Shown piece by piece: positions 1-8,648 of a stretch of 64,000 bases of DNA (positions are counted from its first letter, which is position 1; the number at the start of each line of letters is the position of its first letter). Origin of the DNA: Pseudoalteromonas sp. MEBiC 03607 (GTDB lineage Bacteria; Pseudomonadota; Gammaproteobacteria; Enterobacterales; Alteromonadaceae); assembly GCF_004792295.1 (NCBI RefSeq), contig NZ_SRRY01000001.1:1808501-1872500 (forward strand), in the 5' to 3' direction. The notes under the pieces are model-generated. The model was not told the DNA's origin. It did not search any database and worked only from the letters and a program-made list of their open reading frames with translations. The position numbers and the translations under genes were made by a program.

Positions 1-2
1 TA

Positions 3-1472
3 GCACAAAGCGGCTCAGAGGAAATTGTAGGCGCATTGGCGTTTGCACTCACTAAAGGCGCATTGGTTTGTGTTTTACTCTTTGCTATAGGTAAGTGGAT
101 ACTCCCCAAGGTATTTAGCGAAATCGCCTTGGTAAGAACCGATGAGCTATTTATGTTAACCACGCTATTGGTTGCATTATTCGCAGCTGGGCTTACATAC
201 TTGTTTGGCTTATCAATGGCATTAGGCGCTTTTTTAGCAGGGATGATGTTAGGAGAAAGTCATTACCGTCACCAGCTAGAGGCGGATATTCGGCCATTTC
301 GCGATATTTTAATGGGGCTGTTCTTTGTCACAGTCGGTATGCAGCTTGATGTACTTTATGTGCTTAGTAGTTGGTATTGGATCATCACTGTACTGGTTGG
401 CTTGTTGCTCTTTAAAATAGCGGTGTTATCGATTGCTGCTCAAGTAATGGGTGAGCGTAAGCAAGATGCTGTTTCTGCGGGGATCATGCTTTGGCAAATG
501 GGGGAGTTTGGTTTTGTACTTATTGCCCTTGCTTCGCAGCACCTTTTAATCAGTGCAGAGCAAGCATCGTTTTTAATTGCAGTAGGGGTGCTATCGATGG
601 CACTCACGCCTTATCTTATCGAAAAAACACCGTTAATTATTAAAAAACTCGGCCTTTTAAGTCAAACCGGGCAACATTGGCAGCAACCCGCTGCGAGTAG
701 TCCGTTGTACCATAACCATGTTGTGATCTGTGGGTTTTCACGGGTTGGACAAACCATCGCGCGGTTTTTAAAGCCCGAGGCAATTGAGTACGTAGCAGTA
801 GAGAGTAATCCAATCTTATTGCAAGAAGCAAAAGCCGCTGGCGAGCCTGTTATATTTGGTCATGTAAATCAAAAAGATATTTTAAAGTCAGCTGGGGTAG
901 AGCGAGCAAGGCTAGTGATCATTACCTTTACCGACTTTGAGCAAACACAAATAGTGGTTGATGCCATCAAGCAAATCGCGCCCAAGGTCAAGATTCTTGT
1001 GCGTATGCGTGATGATAGTGAACTCGAAACACTAAAAGAACTGGGTGTGACAGAAGTGGTGCCCGAAACCCTTGAGGCAAGCTTGATGCTAGTTTCTCAT
1101 GTTCTTTATATGTCTGGAGTGCCTATGACTCGCATTATCCGCAGAGTAAGTAAAGAACGTCGTAACCGTTACCAATTTTTAAATGGCTTTTTTACCGGCG
1201 ACAAGCTCGATGGAGAGGAAGCAAGTTCAGACCGCTTAGAATATTTGCATGTTATTGCTTTACCCGAGCGAGCTTATGCTGTGAACCAAAAAATCAGCGA
1301 ATTAAAACTTGAACAGCGCCGTGTATCTGTAAGGGCACTTCGTAGGCAAGACCGTGAAATTGACGCTCCATCATCGCAAACTATTTTACTGGCTGGCGAC
1401 ATTTTAGTGCTACAAGGTAAACCGCGCCGAGTAGAGCGAGTAGAGCGGTTTTTGCTGGATGGTTTGGAGTAG
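3..1472 (+). CDS. Kef-type (CPA2) cation:proton antiporter with RCK domain, 5' end outside the window
   Basis: The frame is open to the left edge, so the first codon lies upstream; the in-frame TTG at 36 is not a real start. What is visible is the C-terminal part of the membrane domain (several hydrophobic helices, including GAFLAGMMLGES) followed by a cytosolic TrkA-N/RCK domain starting at about codon 240 with the nucleotide-binding glycine motif VVICGFSRVGQTIARF. Full KefB/KefC proteins are about 600 residues, so roughly 110-150 residues are missing. Family knowledge says such proteins exchange K+ or Na+ for protons across the inner membrane and are gated through the RCK domain. It converges on the patatin gene with no gap. 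A second CPA2 antiporter lies at 44051-45622. The ion specificity cannot be read from sequence. Confidence 0.9.
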   Translation, partial: AQSGSEEIVGALAFALTKGALVCVLLFAIGKWILPKVFSEIALVRTDELFMLTTLLVALFAAGLTYLFGLSMALGAFLAGMMLGESHYRHQLEADIRPFRDILMGLFFVTVGMQLDVLYVLSSWYWIITVLVGLLLFKIAVLSIAAQVMGERKQDAVSAGIMLWQMGEFGFVLIALASQHLLISAEQASFLIAVGVLSMALTPYLIEKTPLIIKKLGLLSQTGQHWQQPAASSPLYHNHVVICGFSRVGQTIARFLKPEAIEYVAVESNPILLQEAKAAGEPVIFGHVNQKDILKSAGVERARLVIITFTDFEQTQIVVDAIKQIAPKVKILVRMRDDSELETLKELGVTEVVPETLEASLMLVSHVLYMSGVPMTRIIRRVSKERRNRYQFLNGFFTGDKLDGEEASSDRLEYLHVIALPERAYAVNQKISELKLEQRRVSVRALRRQDREIDAPSSQTILLAGDILVLQGKPRRVERVERFLLDGLE

Positions 1473-2618
1473 CTAATCCAGCTCTAAGAATTTACGAATT
1501 TCAGGGAGTTTATTAAGGCCATCTTGGTAGCCAATCTCGATGAGCTTTTGTGTGTAACGCTTCTCAAACAGTAAGTAGCTGGTTAAGCTTGATTGCGAGC
1601 GTTTTTTTACCCCGATAAGACGTAATAACACTTTAATCGCCATTGGCATATCGTCATAAAACTGTGCGGCAATTACATTAAAGTTCTGTGAGGGGTTAAT
1701 CACGCAGGTTTCGATTTGCTTTAATTCTTGATGTTTGTCGCGAGCAGGTAACAGGCTCAAGGTTCGGTTGATACGTTGTAAACGCTCTAAATCAGACTGC
1801 AAGGTATCGGTAAATACACTGTCGAGTAAGTGACCCGCAATATTTGAAAGTCCTGGATAGTGTGGTTGATAGCCCGGAGGATGTGGTGCTTTTGGTTCGT
1901 CTACACCAATGATAAAAATTTTCTCAGCGCCTAAATGCACAGAAGGGCTCAAGGGCGATAGCTGGTGGATTGAGCCATCACCAAAATAATGGTTATGTAC
2001 ATTCACACTTGGAAAAACCATAGGAATGGCACTTGATGCCATTAAATGCTCTACATTTATACGTGTTGCTTGTCCCTCGCGCTTCGCTCGGCGCCAAGGC
2101 TTTTGAGTAAGCGACTGAAAAAACGCCACAGAGTCACCCGTGGTATAACTAGAAGCAGTAATAGACACAGCATCTAAATAATTTTTATGCAGATTTCGCT
2201 CAATACGTGATAAATCGAGTATTTCATTGAGCAGTTTTCTCAGCGGCTTGTTGTTCAATAAGCTCGCTGGTGGGTGGTTTATATGCTCTGACTGGAAGCT
2301 TGTTAGCATATTGCGCAGAATATGCAGAAAAACGCTGATGAAGTCGCTTTTATAAACTTGCGAAGTAGAAAAGTTCTTCCATACCCATTCTAGTTTTTTG
2401 CTCGCTAAATGAGCACAAGAAGCATAACATGCTAATGCAGCGGAATTAATTGCGCCTGCTGATGTCCCATTAATTATAGTAAACGGTAAAGGGGCAGTAC
2501 GCGGCATGCTTTGAGTAACTGCTTTTAGCACGCCCACTTGATAAGCAGCACGAGCGCCACCACCTGTAAGGAGTAAGGCGACTTTTGAATGCTGTGTTTT
2601 TTTTAACTTAGTACCCAT
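1473..2618 (-). CDS. patatin-like phospholipase family protein
   Basis: The 381-residue protein carries the patatin signature: oxyanion-hole glycines GGGARAAYQ at residues 19-27, the nucleophile elbow GTSAG at 51-55 (Ser53), and the catalytic Asp in FGDGS (Asp214). These form the Ser-Asp dyad of patatin lipid acyl hydrolases. There is no signal peptide, so it is probably cytosolic or associated with the inner face of the membrane. The stretch after residue 240 contains a family-variable C-terminal helical region. The substrate is unknown; phospholipid or lysophospholipid hydrolysis is the family expectation. It stands alone, ending where the antiporter ends and divergent from the DUF3014 gene. 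Confidence 0.88.
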   Translation of the reverse strand: MGTKLKKTQHSKVALLLTGGGARAAYQVGVLKAVTQSMPRTAPLPFTIINGTSAGAINSAALACYASCAHLASKKLEWVWKNFSTSQVYKSDFISVFLHILRNMLTSFQSEHINHPPASLLNNKPLRKLLNEILDLSRIERNLHKNYLDAVSITASSYTTGDSVAFFQSLTQKPWRRAKREGQATRINVEHLMASSAIPMVFPSVNVHNHYFGDGSIHQLSPLSPSVHLGAEKIFIIGVDEPKAPHPPGYQPHYPGLSNIAGHLLDSVFTDTLQSDLERLQRINRTLSLLPARDKHQELKQIETCVINPSQNFNVIAAQFYDDMPMAIKVLLRLIGVKKRSQSSLTSYLLFEKRYTQKLIEIGYQDGLNKLPEIRKFLELD

Positions 2619-2748
2619 ATTTGCATTTAACTAGTTGTGCGTCTTTACTTTATTTATCAACTGTAAGTCTTTAAGCTAGAAGAAGCAAAGTTTAGCTCGC
2701 GAGTTACGTTAATTTTCGTCTTTTTGTTTGTTTTTAAAGGGAGTGTGT

Positions 2749-3612
2749 ATGTCTGAGCATTCGTCAGAGCCTACAGTTAAATCAGGTTCATCAAATAATA
2801 ATCTTATTTTTGCGGTTGTTATATTAATTATTATCGCCGGTGTTGCGGCGTTTATTTTATTGAAACCAGAAGAGCAGCCAGTGCAAGTTGTTGAAGACAT
2901 TGTCACTGAAGAAGTGCCTGTGGTTGAGTATCAAAACCCTGAGCCTGAACCTGAAACCTCAGAGCCAGAACCAGAGCCAGTTGTGGTTGAAACGGCTCCA
3001 GAGCGAACCCCAGAGCCAGTACCAGAGGTAGAGCCACTGCCTACGCTCAATGAAAGCGATGAAGTGGTTGTAGCACGTATGGATGAGTTATTAAGCGATC
3101 AAGTGATGAGCTTAATGGTGACCGATGACCTTATTCGTCGCGGTGTTGTGTATGTTGATAATATCGCCAAAGGTAAAGTGGCATTAAGCCATGCGCCTGT
3201 TGAGCGCCCTAAAGAGTCATTTAAAGTGATTGAAGGGGATATTTTAACAATCGATCCAAATAGCTATGAGCGTTACACCCCTTACGTAAAACTATTTACT
3301 AGTTTAAGTGCTGCACAAGTTATACGTATGTATGACGAATACAAACCGCTGATTAACGAAGCTTATGCTGAAATTGGCTACGAAGGTGATGCATTCACTG
3401 GCACGCTAGAAGAGGCGATTGACGTTCTGCTTGATACACCAGAACCAAAAGGTGAAATGCCGTTAGTACGTAACTCAGTTACTTATCAATATGCTTATTC
3501 TGAGTGGGAAAATTTACCTGATGCGCAAAAACAATTGCTGCGTATGGGTCCAGAGAACATGAAAAAAGTAAAAGCAGCTCTGCGCAACATTAAAGCTGAG
3601 CTTGAAAAGTAA
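2749..3612 (+). CDS. DUF3014 domain-containing membrane-anchored protein
   Basis: The 287-residue protein begins at ATG 2749, which has AAAGGGAG just upstream; an in-frame TTG at 2728 lacks a ribosome site. Residues about 20-40 form one transmembrane helix, followed by a low-complexity Pro/Glu linker of repeated EPEP units (about 50-100) and then a conserved periplasmic DUF3014 domain. The Pro/Glu spacer looks like a rigid periplasmic stalk, as in TonB-like or envelope-spanning proteins; that is inference. The family has no established function. The gene is monocistronic and ffs follows about 130 bases downstream. Confidence 0.8.
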   Translation: MSEHSSEPTVKSGSSNNNLIFAVVILIIIAGVAAFILLKPEEQPVQVVEDIVTEEVPVVEYQNPEPEPETSEPEPEPVVVETAPERTPEPVPEVEPLPTLNESDEVVVARMDELLSDQVMSLMVTDDLIRRGVVYVDNIAKGKVALSHAPVERPKESFKVIEGDILTIDPNSYERYTPYVKLFTSLSAAQVIRMYDEYKPLINEAYAEIGYEGDAFTGTLEEAIDVLLDTPEPKGEMPLVRNSVTYQYAYSEWENLPDAQKQLLRMGPENMKKVKAALRNIKAELEK

Positions 3613-3740
3613 TTAACGAAAATCACTTATTTACTGTGCGATTGTATACTAAGCATGCAATCGCACTTTCTTTTTCGAATACCCCTTGAATAACAGGCTA
3701 AAACTAGAGATAATCCCTCCCGCGCCGAACGAGGCTCTCA

Positions 3741-3856
3741 ATGGTAGTCTTATTGGTCCTCTCGCAACACTAGCAGGTGAATCTGGTCAGGCCCGGAAGG
3801 GAGCAGCCACAGCGTGTGACGTGTGTGCCGAGATGTGGCTGGTAAGACTGCCACCC
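3741..3856 (+). ncRNA. ffs: 4.5S signal recognition particle RNA
   Basis: The sequence holds the diagnostic SRP domain IV loop GGTCAGGCCCGGAAGGGAGC followed by AGCC and later GTGTGCCGAGATG, the same order as E. coli 4.5S RNA. The ends pair: GGTAGTCTT at 3743-3751 with AAGACTGCC at 3844-3852. This RNA binds Ffh and targets membrane proteins to FtsY and SecYEG. The exact 5' end is estimated from the terminal helix. A strong hairpin follows immediately. No SRP protein gene is close by. Confidence 0.95.
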
Positions 3857-3877
3857 AAAATCTTCTTTGGGTGACTT
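3852..3877 (+). terminator. intrinsic terminator of ffs
   Basis: CACCCAAA and TTTGGGTG form an 8-bp stem around a short AT-rich loop, followed by a weak T-rich tail. It abuts the 3' end of the SRP RNA. Confidence 0.75.
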
Positions 3878-3991
3878 TCTTCATACTTATCTCTTTTTTA
3901 AACACGCTTTCGATACCCGCTTTAATTTTCTATTAAATTACACCGATTTATTAGCTGGTATGAATGATGCCTTCTTTCTTACAATTTACTT

Positions 3992-4044
3992 TAGAACCTA
4001 GAACCTAGAACCTAGAACCTAGAACCTAGAACCTAGAACCTAGG
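3992..4044. repeat. perfect tandem heptamer repeat, seven copies of TAGAACC
   Basis: Seven exact copies of the 7-bp unit TAGAACC run from 3992 to 4040 and close with TAGG, so the array ends in the palindrome CCTAGG. It lies between ffs and the 3' end of the GH13 gene and begins about 10 bases past that gene's stop codon. No other copy was noticed in the window. Perfect identity of all units points to slippage expansion. Confidence 0.95.
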
Positions 4045-4053
4045 CTCTTAAAA

Positions 4054-5430
4054 CTATTTCACAAACACTCTAAATCCCCACGCCGGAATTGTGAGTTCTG
4101 TTGTTTCAGTAAATTCTATTAGCTGTTTTGAAAAAGCATCAGTGTACTTACCTAAATATAATGGCTCTTCAAAACTGACTGTTTTTGGTTCTTTCGAGAA
4201 ATTAAATACGGCAAATACTTTATCGTTGCCTTTTGCGCGAACAAAGCTAAGTACTGTTTTTGGTGCAGTGTTTGGTACATGTACCATGCGTCCACCAAAT
4301 TGGCCATTCCATAGTGCTTCATTATTATGTTTGAGTTCAAACAGTGACTGATACAAGTCACCAATAGGGTGCTTTTGCCATTTTATAGGGTCACGTTCGA
4401 AAAATTCGAGTCGTTTATCGTTGCCTGCTTCTTGGCCGTTGTAAATCATCGGGAAGCCTTCGCCAACTACAGACAGCGCAATGACAGATTCAAGCGCCTC
4501 ACCGTAATGTTCAAACATGGTACCTTCCCAAGCATTGGTGTCATGGTTGGCAACACCTACAAGGCGGTAAGCTTCAGCTGGGAATGCGCTTTCATTCCAT
4601 GAATAATAAATAAATAGGGCGCTGACATCTGCATGACCATTTACAATTTTGCGCATGTGTTCAGACCATGACCAAGCGTATGTCATGTCAAAGGCTTCGG
4701 CATGTAAATCGCGCGATTCCCATTCAGCAAGCATTAAAACAGGCTTTATGTCATCAAGCTCACGGCGTACATTGTTCCAAAAGTCTACGGGTACAAAGCC
4801 TGCTACATCACAACGATAGCCATCAATACCGACTTCTTTTACCCAGTATTTCATCGACTCTGTCATGTACTCACGAAGCGCTGGTTTTGAATAATCAAAG
4901 TCGATAATGTCAGACCAATCCCACCAAGGCGTCGGTCTAAATTGGCCTTGATAGTCTCTATCGTACCAATCGGGGTGTTCATATCTAAGCCAGTTATCCC
5001 ATGCGCTGTGGTTTGCTACCCAATCTAAAATAACGTACATGCCCATGTCATGTGCTTTATTCACAAAGGCTTTAAGATCATCTAGTGTGCCAAATTCAGG
5101 GTTTACTTTTCGGTAGTCTTTTACTGAGTAGGGGCTGCCTAAACTGCCTTTGCGATTTTCTTCACCAATAGGGTGAATTGGCATTAACCAAATAACATCG
5201 ACACCTAATTTCTTTAAGCGCGGCAGTTGTTGCTGTGCGGCATTAAAAGTGCCTTCTTTAGTAAACTGGCGAGTATTTAGCTGATACATCACTGCATTTT
5301 TTGACCATGCCGGATGCGTTATCTTTACATAGGGTTTTGGTTGGTAGGCACTATTTGTTGTTTGAGTACACGCCGAAGCGAGTAAACAAAGTATGAATAT
5401 AAGTAAGCACTTTTTTGTAATATGAGTCAT
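4054..5430 (-). CDS. GH13 alpha-amylase family lipoprotein
   Basis: This 458-residue protein has a lipoprotein signal with lipobox LASAC (Cys21), so it should be a lipid-anchored envelope enzyme. The GH13 barrel motifs are all present: DWVANH at 136-141, the nucleophile in GYRCDVA (Asp208), the general acid Glu236 in MLAEWE, and the transition-state pair NHD at 295-297. It therefore probably hydrolyses alpha-1,4-glucans or maltodextrins; the length suits a compact periplasmic maltodextrin-active member. No maltose transport genes are adjacent and no TonB-dependent receptor is next to it. A hairpin lies in its leader at 5458-5477. Confidence 0.92.
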   Translation of the reverse strand: MTHITKKCLLIFILCLLASACTQTTNSAYQPKPYVKITHPAWSKNAVMYQLNTRQFTKEGTFNAAQQQLPRLKKLGVDVIWLMPIHPIGEENRKGSLGSPYSVKDYRKVNPEFGTLDDLKAFVNKAHDMGMYVILDWVANHSAWDNWLRYEHPDWYDRDYQGQFRPTPWWDWSDIIDFDYSKPALREYMTESMKYWVKEVGIDGYRCDVAGFVPVDFWNNVRRELDDIKPVLMLAEWESRDLHAEAFDMTYAWSWSEHMRKIVNGHADVSALFIYYSWNESAFPAEAYRLVGVANHDTNAWEGTMFEHYGEALESVIALSVVGEGFPMIYNGQEAGNDKRLEFFERDPIKWQKHPIGDLYQSLFELKHNNEALWNGQFGGRMVHVPNTAPKTVLSFVRAKGNDKVFAVFNFSKEPKTVSFEEPLYLGKYTDAFSKQLIEFTETTELTIPAWGFRVFVK

Positions 5431-5457
5431 TTTAAGGCCTTGTTGTCTAGTTTTATA

Positions 5458-5477
5458 TGCTGATTGAAAAATCAGCA
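5458..5477 (-). promoter_or_regulatory. hairpin in the leader of the GH13 gene
   Basis: TGCTGATT and AATCAGCA form a perfect 8-bp stem around a 4-nt loop, about 30 bases upstream of the GH13 start codon. It could be an operator or an RNA structure. No known regulator motif was recognised. Confidence 0.4.
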
Positions 5478-5675
5478 GGTGTCCTTACTATAGCCTTCGC
5501 GTTTAGCTGCAACAATAAAGTGCATACGTATTCACTTTGTGTTTACATAATCGATTAAGTTGATTCTTGCTATTTCGCTGAGAATAAGCAACTAATAAAG
5601 TACTTAAATGATTAAATGAATGTGTTGAACAAAAGCCACTGCTAACAACCAAATAGTCAGTGGCTTGGTCCGCTT

Positions 5676-5876
5676 TTAAGCGGATAGTTGAAAAGTTGAT
5701 TTGCTGGGATCCCAGCTAATGAGTTGGTTGATTTCAAGCTCTTTTAAAACGGTTAGCAATTCGGATTCACTTAAACAACAGCCTTGTTTTAGCTTATCAA
5801 GTGAAATCGCTTTGTCACGGCTATGAAACTTAGAGGCCAACATAATACGGTATATTAGTTTAGACTTACGGTTCAT
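5676..5876 (-). CDS. small protein, possibly winged-helix-like
   Basis: The 66-residue protein starts at the ATG whose upstream GGAGGGG has ideal spacing; an upstream in-frame ATG overlaps that ribosome site and is less likely. It is basic at the N terminus and then shows a helix-turn-helix-like pattern (ISLDKLKQ, CCLSESELLTVLKELEINQLISW) ending in a short strand, resembling a small winged helix. Two adjacent cysteines precede the putative recognition region. The family is not recognised. It lies alone between the GH13 gene and the hybrid kinase. Confidence 0.65.
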   Translation of the reverse strand: MNRKSKLIYRIMLASKFHSRDKAISLDKLKQGCCLSESELLTVLKELEINQLISWDPSKSTFQLSA

Positions 5877-6061
5877 AACGCACCCCTCCACATTTTAATT
5901 TTGATAGCAGCGGTTGCTACTAATTGGTTTTATAATTAGGTTCAATGTGTACCGATGATTAATGACTATGGGCGATCTTTTTTTGTAAGTCAATCGTTAT
6001 GTAAAGGTTAAATAAGTGTTTTGGAGTGGGCTGTTCATTTGCCATTTTTTTGAAAATCTAT

Positions 6062-6087
6062 AGCTTATTGAAATAGCAAAATAAGCT
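6062..6087 (-). terminator. possible terminator of the hybrid kinase gene
   Basis: AGCTTATT and AATAAGCT form an 8-bp stem with a 10-nt loop, about 20 bases past the kinase stop codon on the minus strand. The U-tract is poor, so this is tentative. Confidence 0.4.
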
Positions 6088-6106
6088 GTGAATTTTGATG
6101 AAAACT

Positions 6107-7891
6107 TTAATCTAAGCCTTCATTTTGGTTAATTTCGAGTACATCATTAATCGTGTTAAACAGCAGGTGTTTTTCAATAGGCTTACCAACGTGACCGTTA
6201 AAGCCGCAGTTCATATACTCGATAATATTTTCTTTCATTACATTGGCAGTAAGAGCGATAATAGGAACTGCTTCGTTAACTCTTCGTATATGAGCACACG
6301 CTTCAATGCCCCCCATATTTGGCATTTGTATGTCCATAAGTACTAGCCTAGGATTGAGCTTATTAAATAACTCTATAGCTTGTTTACCATCTTGTGCGAA
6401 GTGTAGTTCAGCATTGGTTTCTCCTAGCATTGATTTAATAATCATGGTGTTTAAAGGGTTATCCTCTGCTATTAACACCGTCTGATTTGTTAAGTCAGGT
6501 ACTTTAATGTGAGTAATTGTTTCATCAATATGAGCTTTTTGAGATAGCTTAAGTGGTAAATACACTGTAAAACGGGTGCCCTTACCAAGTTCACTTTTTA
6601 CATCAATACTACCACCCATGCGGTTTATTAAATTAACTGTAATCGACATGCCAAGACCTGTACCTCCAAAGCGCCTGGTAATGCTGTTATCGGCTTGCTG
6701 AAATCGATTGAAAAGATGAGACAGTCCTTCTTTGCTCATGCCAATACCCGTGTCGATAACATCTAATTCTATTCCCTCGCGCTGAGCAGCTTTTTTGACA
6801 ATAACTTTTACACCTCCTTGTTCAGTGAATTTAACTGCATTAGATACTAGGTTTAACAGTATTTGCCTTATGCGTACCGGATCGCCAATCCATAAATCCT
6901 CTATATCATCACTAACTTCAATTTTTAAATAGATAGATTTTTCATTACAGACAGGCAAAAAATCAGAATTAATTGACTCAACGACCCGCGAGAGAGAGAA
7001 GTCTATTCGTTCAACTGATAGCTCGTTCGCCTCCATTTTAGAAAAGTCTAAAATATCGTTGATGATGGTAAGTAGTGATCGACAAGAAAACAGCGCCTTA
7101 GCAACAACTTCTATATTGTTCGGTTTTTGAATGTTTGGCTGCAAGATTTGTAATAGCCCCATAATACCGTTTAAAGGGGTGCGGATTTCATGACTCATGT
7201 TAGCTAAAAACTCTGATTTTATTCGTGTGCCTTCTAAAGCACGCTCGGTGAGTTCAATCTGTTGTTTATAAGAGTTTGAAAGCTTTCTAAAGTAAACAAG
7301 CAATATGCTGGCAAGCAAGATGATGGTTAAAATGTGTACGATGTAAGCGAGTTGAAAGTTGTTATTGATAGCAAGGCTTTTGTCCTTCAGTATCGTACTT
7401 ATGTATGTTTCGAATTCTGAAAGAGCCTTTAAGGCCGCAGCATCATCCACTTTAGCCACTAAATCGATTTGCTCACTTGTAGCGCCTTCAGCAATCATTT
7501 TTATTGCAATGTTGAGTTTAGCTTCATACTCACTAACTGTTTTTGTAACGTCAGTAAGCGCTGTTTGATCGTATTCTTCTATTGCGCTGAGTTTGGATAG
7601 TAAGTCTTTTATTGCGGCAAGTTCATTTTTAATTTTGGGAAGGTAAAGCTCAGTGTTTTTTCTTAGCACCAAGTTTTTAAAATGATGAATAAAACCACCA
7701 TAACCTAGTTTTTGAATAAGCTTGTCGTGAAGGACATAAACATTTGCTGCTGTTTCAGAATAATCATGCCATTGCGAGTCGACATTTTTATAAGAGAATA
7801 AAGAAGTAAAAGTAAGCAATATGACTAATGCAATCACGATAGATGCATTCATTTTTAACTTTTTTTTAGTTTGCAGCAGCGCTTTTGTCAT
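6107..7891 (-). CDS. hybrid sensor histidine kinase / response regulator
   Basis: The 594-residue protein has two transmembrane helices (about 16-33 and 180-200) enclosing a mostly helical periplasmic domain of about 145 residues. A HisKA domain follows with phosphoacceptor His234 in MSHEIRTPLNG, then an HATPase domain with N-box Asn351, DTGIGM at 380-385 and GGTGLGM at 409-415. A C-terminal receiver has Asp520 in LMDIQMP and Lys570. No HPt domain is attached, so a separate phosphotransfer protein is expected. No partner gene is adjacent, so the signal and output are unknown. The periplasmic region does not match a sensor fold I can name. Confidence 0.93.
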   Translation of the reverse strand: MTKALLQTKKKLKMNASIVIALVILLTFTSLFSYKNVDSQWHDYSETAANVYVLHDKLIQKLGYGGFIHHFKNLVLRKNTELYLPKIKNELAAIKDLLSKLSAIEEYDQTALTDVTKTVSEYEAKLNIAIKMIAEGATSEQIDLVAKVDDAAALKALSEFETYISTILKDKSLAINNNFQLAYIVHILTIILLASILLVYFRKLSNSYKQQIELTERALEGTRIKSEFLANMSHEIRTPLNGIMGLLQILQPNIQKPNNIEVVAKALFSCRSLLTIINDILDFSKMEANELSVERIDFSLSRVVESINSDFLPVCNEKSIYLKIEVSDDIEDLWIGDPVRIRQILLNLVSNAVKFTEQGGVKVIVKKAAQREGIELDVIDTGIGMSKEGLSHLFNRFQQADNSITRRFGGTGLGMSITVNLINRMGGSIDVKSELGKGTRFTVYLPLKLSQKAHIDETITHIKVPDLTNQTVLIAEDNPLNTMIIKSMLGETNAELHFAQDGKQAIELFNKLNPRLVLMDIQMPNMGGIEACAHIRRVNEAVPIIALTANVMKENIIEYMNCGFNGHVGKPIEKHLLFNTINDVLEINQNEGLD

Positions 7892-8127
7892 TAGATTAAT
7901 GCATCTATCCCATTATTATTTTAAGCATAGCAGCATTTTTTTTGTTCACATAAGAATGGACTAAAGTCAGAATGGCTTTTTATGTGAATAATAAAAAGCC
8001 TTAACGAATAACATGAAATAACCTAAAGCGATTAATAAGCTATTTATAAAAATATTTTAAATCAATAGCACTGTACTTTTTTCGTACTTGTTGTATCTTA
8101 AGTTGGTACGGGATTTTAAGGTTTAAT

Positions 8128-8147
8128 TGAGTGTAAGCTAACACTCA
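8128..8147. promoter_or_regulatory. near-perfect palindrome upstream of the GRAM-like gene
   Basis: TGAGTGT and ACACTCA form 7-bp arms around AAGCTA, placed about 22 bases before the start codon at 8170. It could be an operator for a dimeric regulator or a leader hairpin. Confidence 0.45.
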
Positions 8148-8169
8148 TTTGTTAAGTGGAGTAAAGGAT

Positions 8170-8469
8170 ATGCAAGCGCAAACAGTCAAAGAATCAATGG
8201 CAACTATTCAATCAGGTGTTGCAAAAGCAGATGGTAAGCTTTTAGTTACAGAGCAAGACATTGTTTTTGAGCCATTTAACAAAGAGTTAGGCCTAGGTCC
8301 ATACACATTTTCACGATCGCAAATCAAAAACATTGATAAGTGTTCAGGTAAAGGCGCGGGTATTTTACCAATTACAGCTGATGGAATTCGTATTACGTTA
8401 AATAACCATGATGTATTTGAGTTTATTTTAGCAAACCCTGATGAGTGGCTAAGCGTACTTTCTCACTAA
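8170..8469 (+). CDS. small GRAM/PH-like domain protein
   Basis: The 99-residue protein starts at ATG 8170 behind an AAAGGA ribosome site; the in-frame TTG at 8149 is rejected. Its pattern (GKLLVTEQDIVFEP, then IKNIDKC, then GIRITLNNHDVFEFILANPDEW) matches the beta-rich core and final helix of GRAM/PH-like domains. It has no signal peptide or membrane helix and is probably cytosolic. Such domains bind membrane lipids or act as protein adaptors, but no role is established for this one. It is monocistronic, with an own palindrome upstream and a terminator downstream. Confidence 0.75.
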   Translation: MQAQTVKESMATIQSGVAKADGKLLVTEQDIVFEPFNKELGLGPYTFSRSQIKNIDKCSGKGAGILPITADGIRITLNNHDVFEFILANPDEWLSVLSH

Positions 8470-8485
8470 GTAAATAGCCAATAGG

Positions 8486-8522
8486 CGGCATATTAATTGA
8501 CGTATTACTATGCCGTTTTTTT
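8486..8522 (+). terminator. intrinsic terminator of the GRAM-like gene
   Basis: CGGCATA and TATGCCG pair across a 16-nt loop and are followed by seven T residues. Confidence 0.7.
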
Positions 8523-8648
8523 ACGCAATGAATACTCTTTCTGCGCAACTAGTTGATCTCAAACAATACTAAGGTAAACCTCTTAGGCTACTTTACACAT
8601 CTAAACCATTAAATTGCTCGTTGCTTATTAAAGGAGGCTCTTGAGCAA

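Noticed and set aside
2728..2748. TTG start for the DUF3014 gene
   Set aside because: No ribosome site; ATG 2749 has AAAGGGAG at good spacing.
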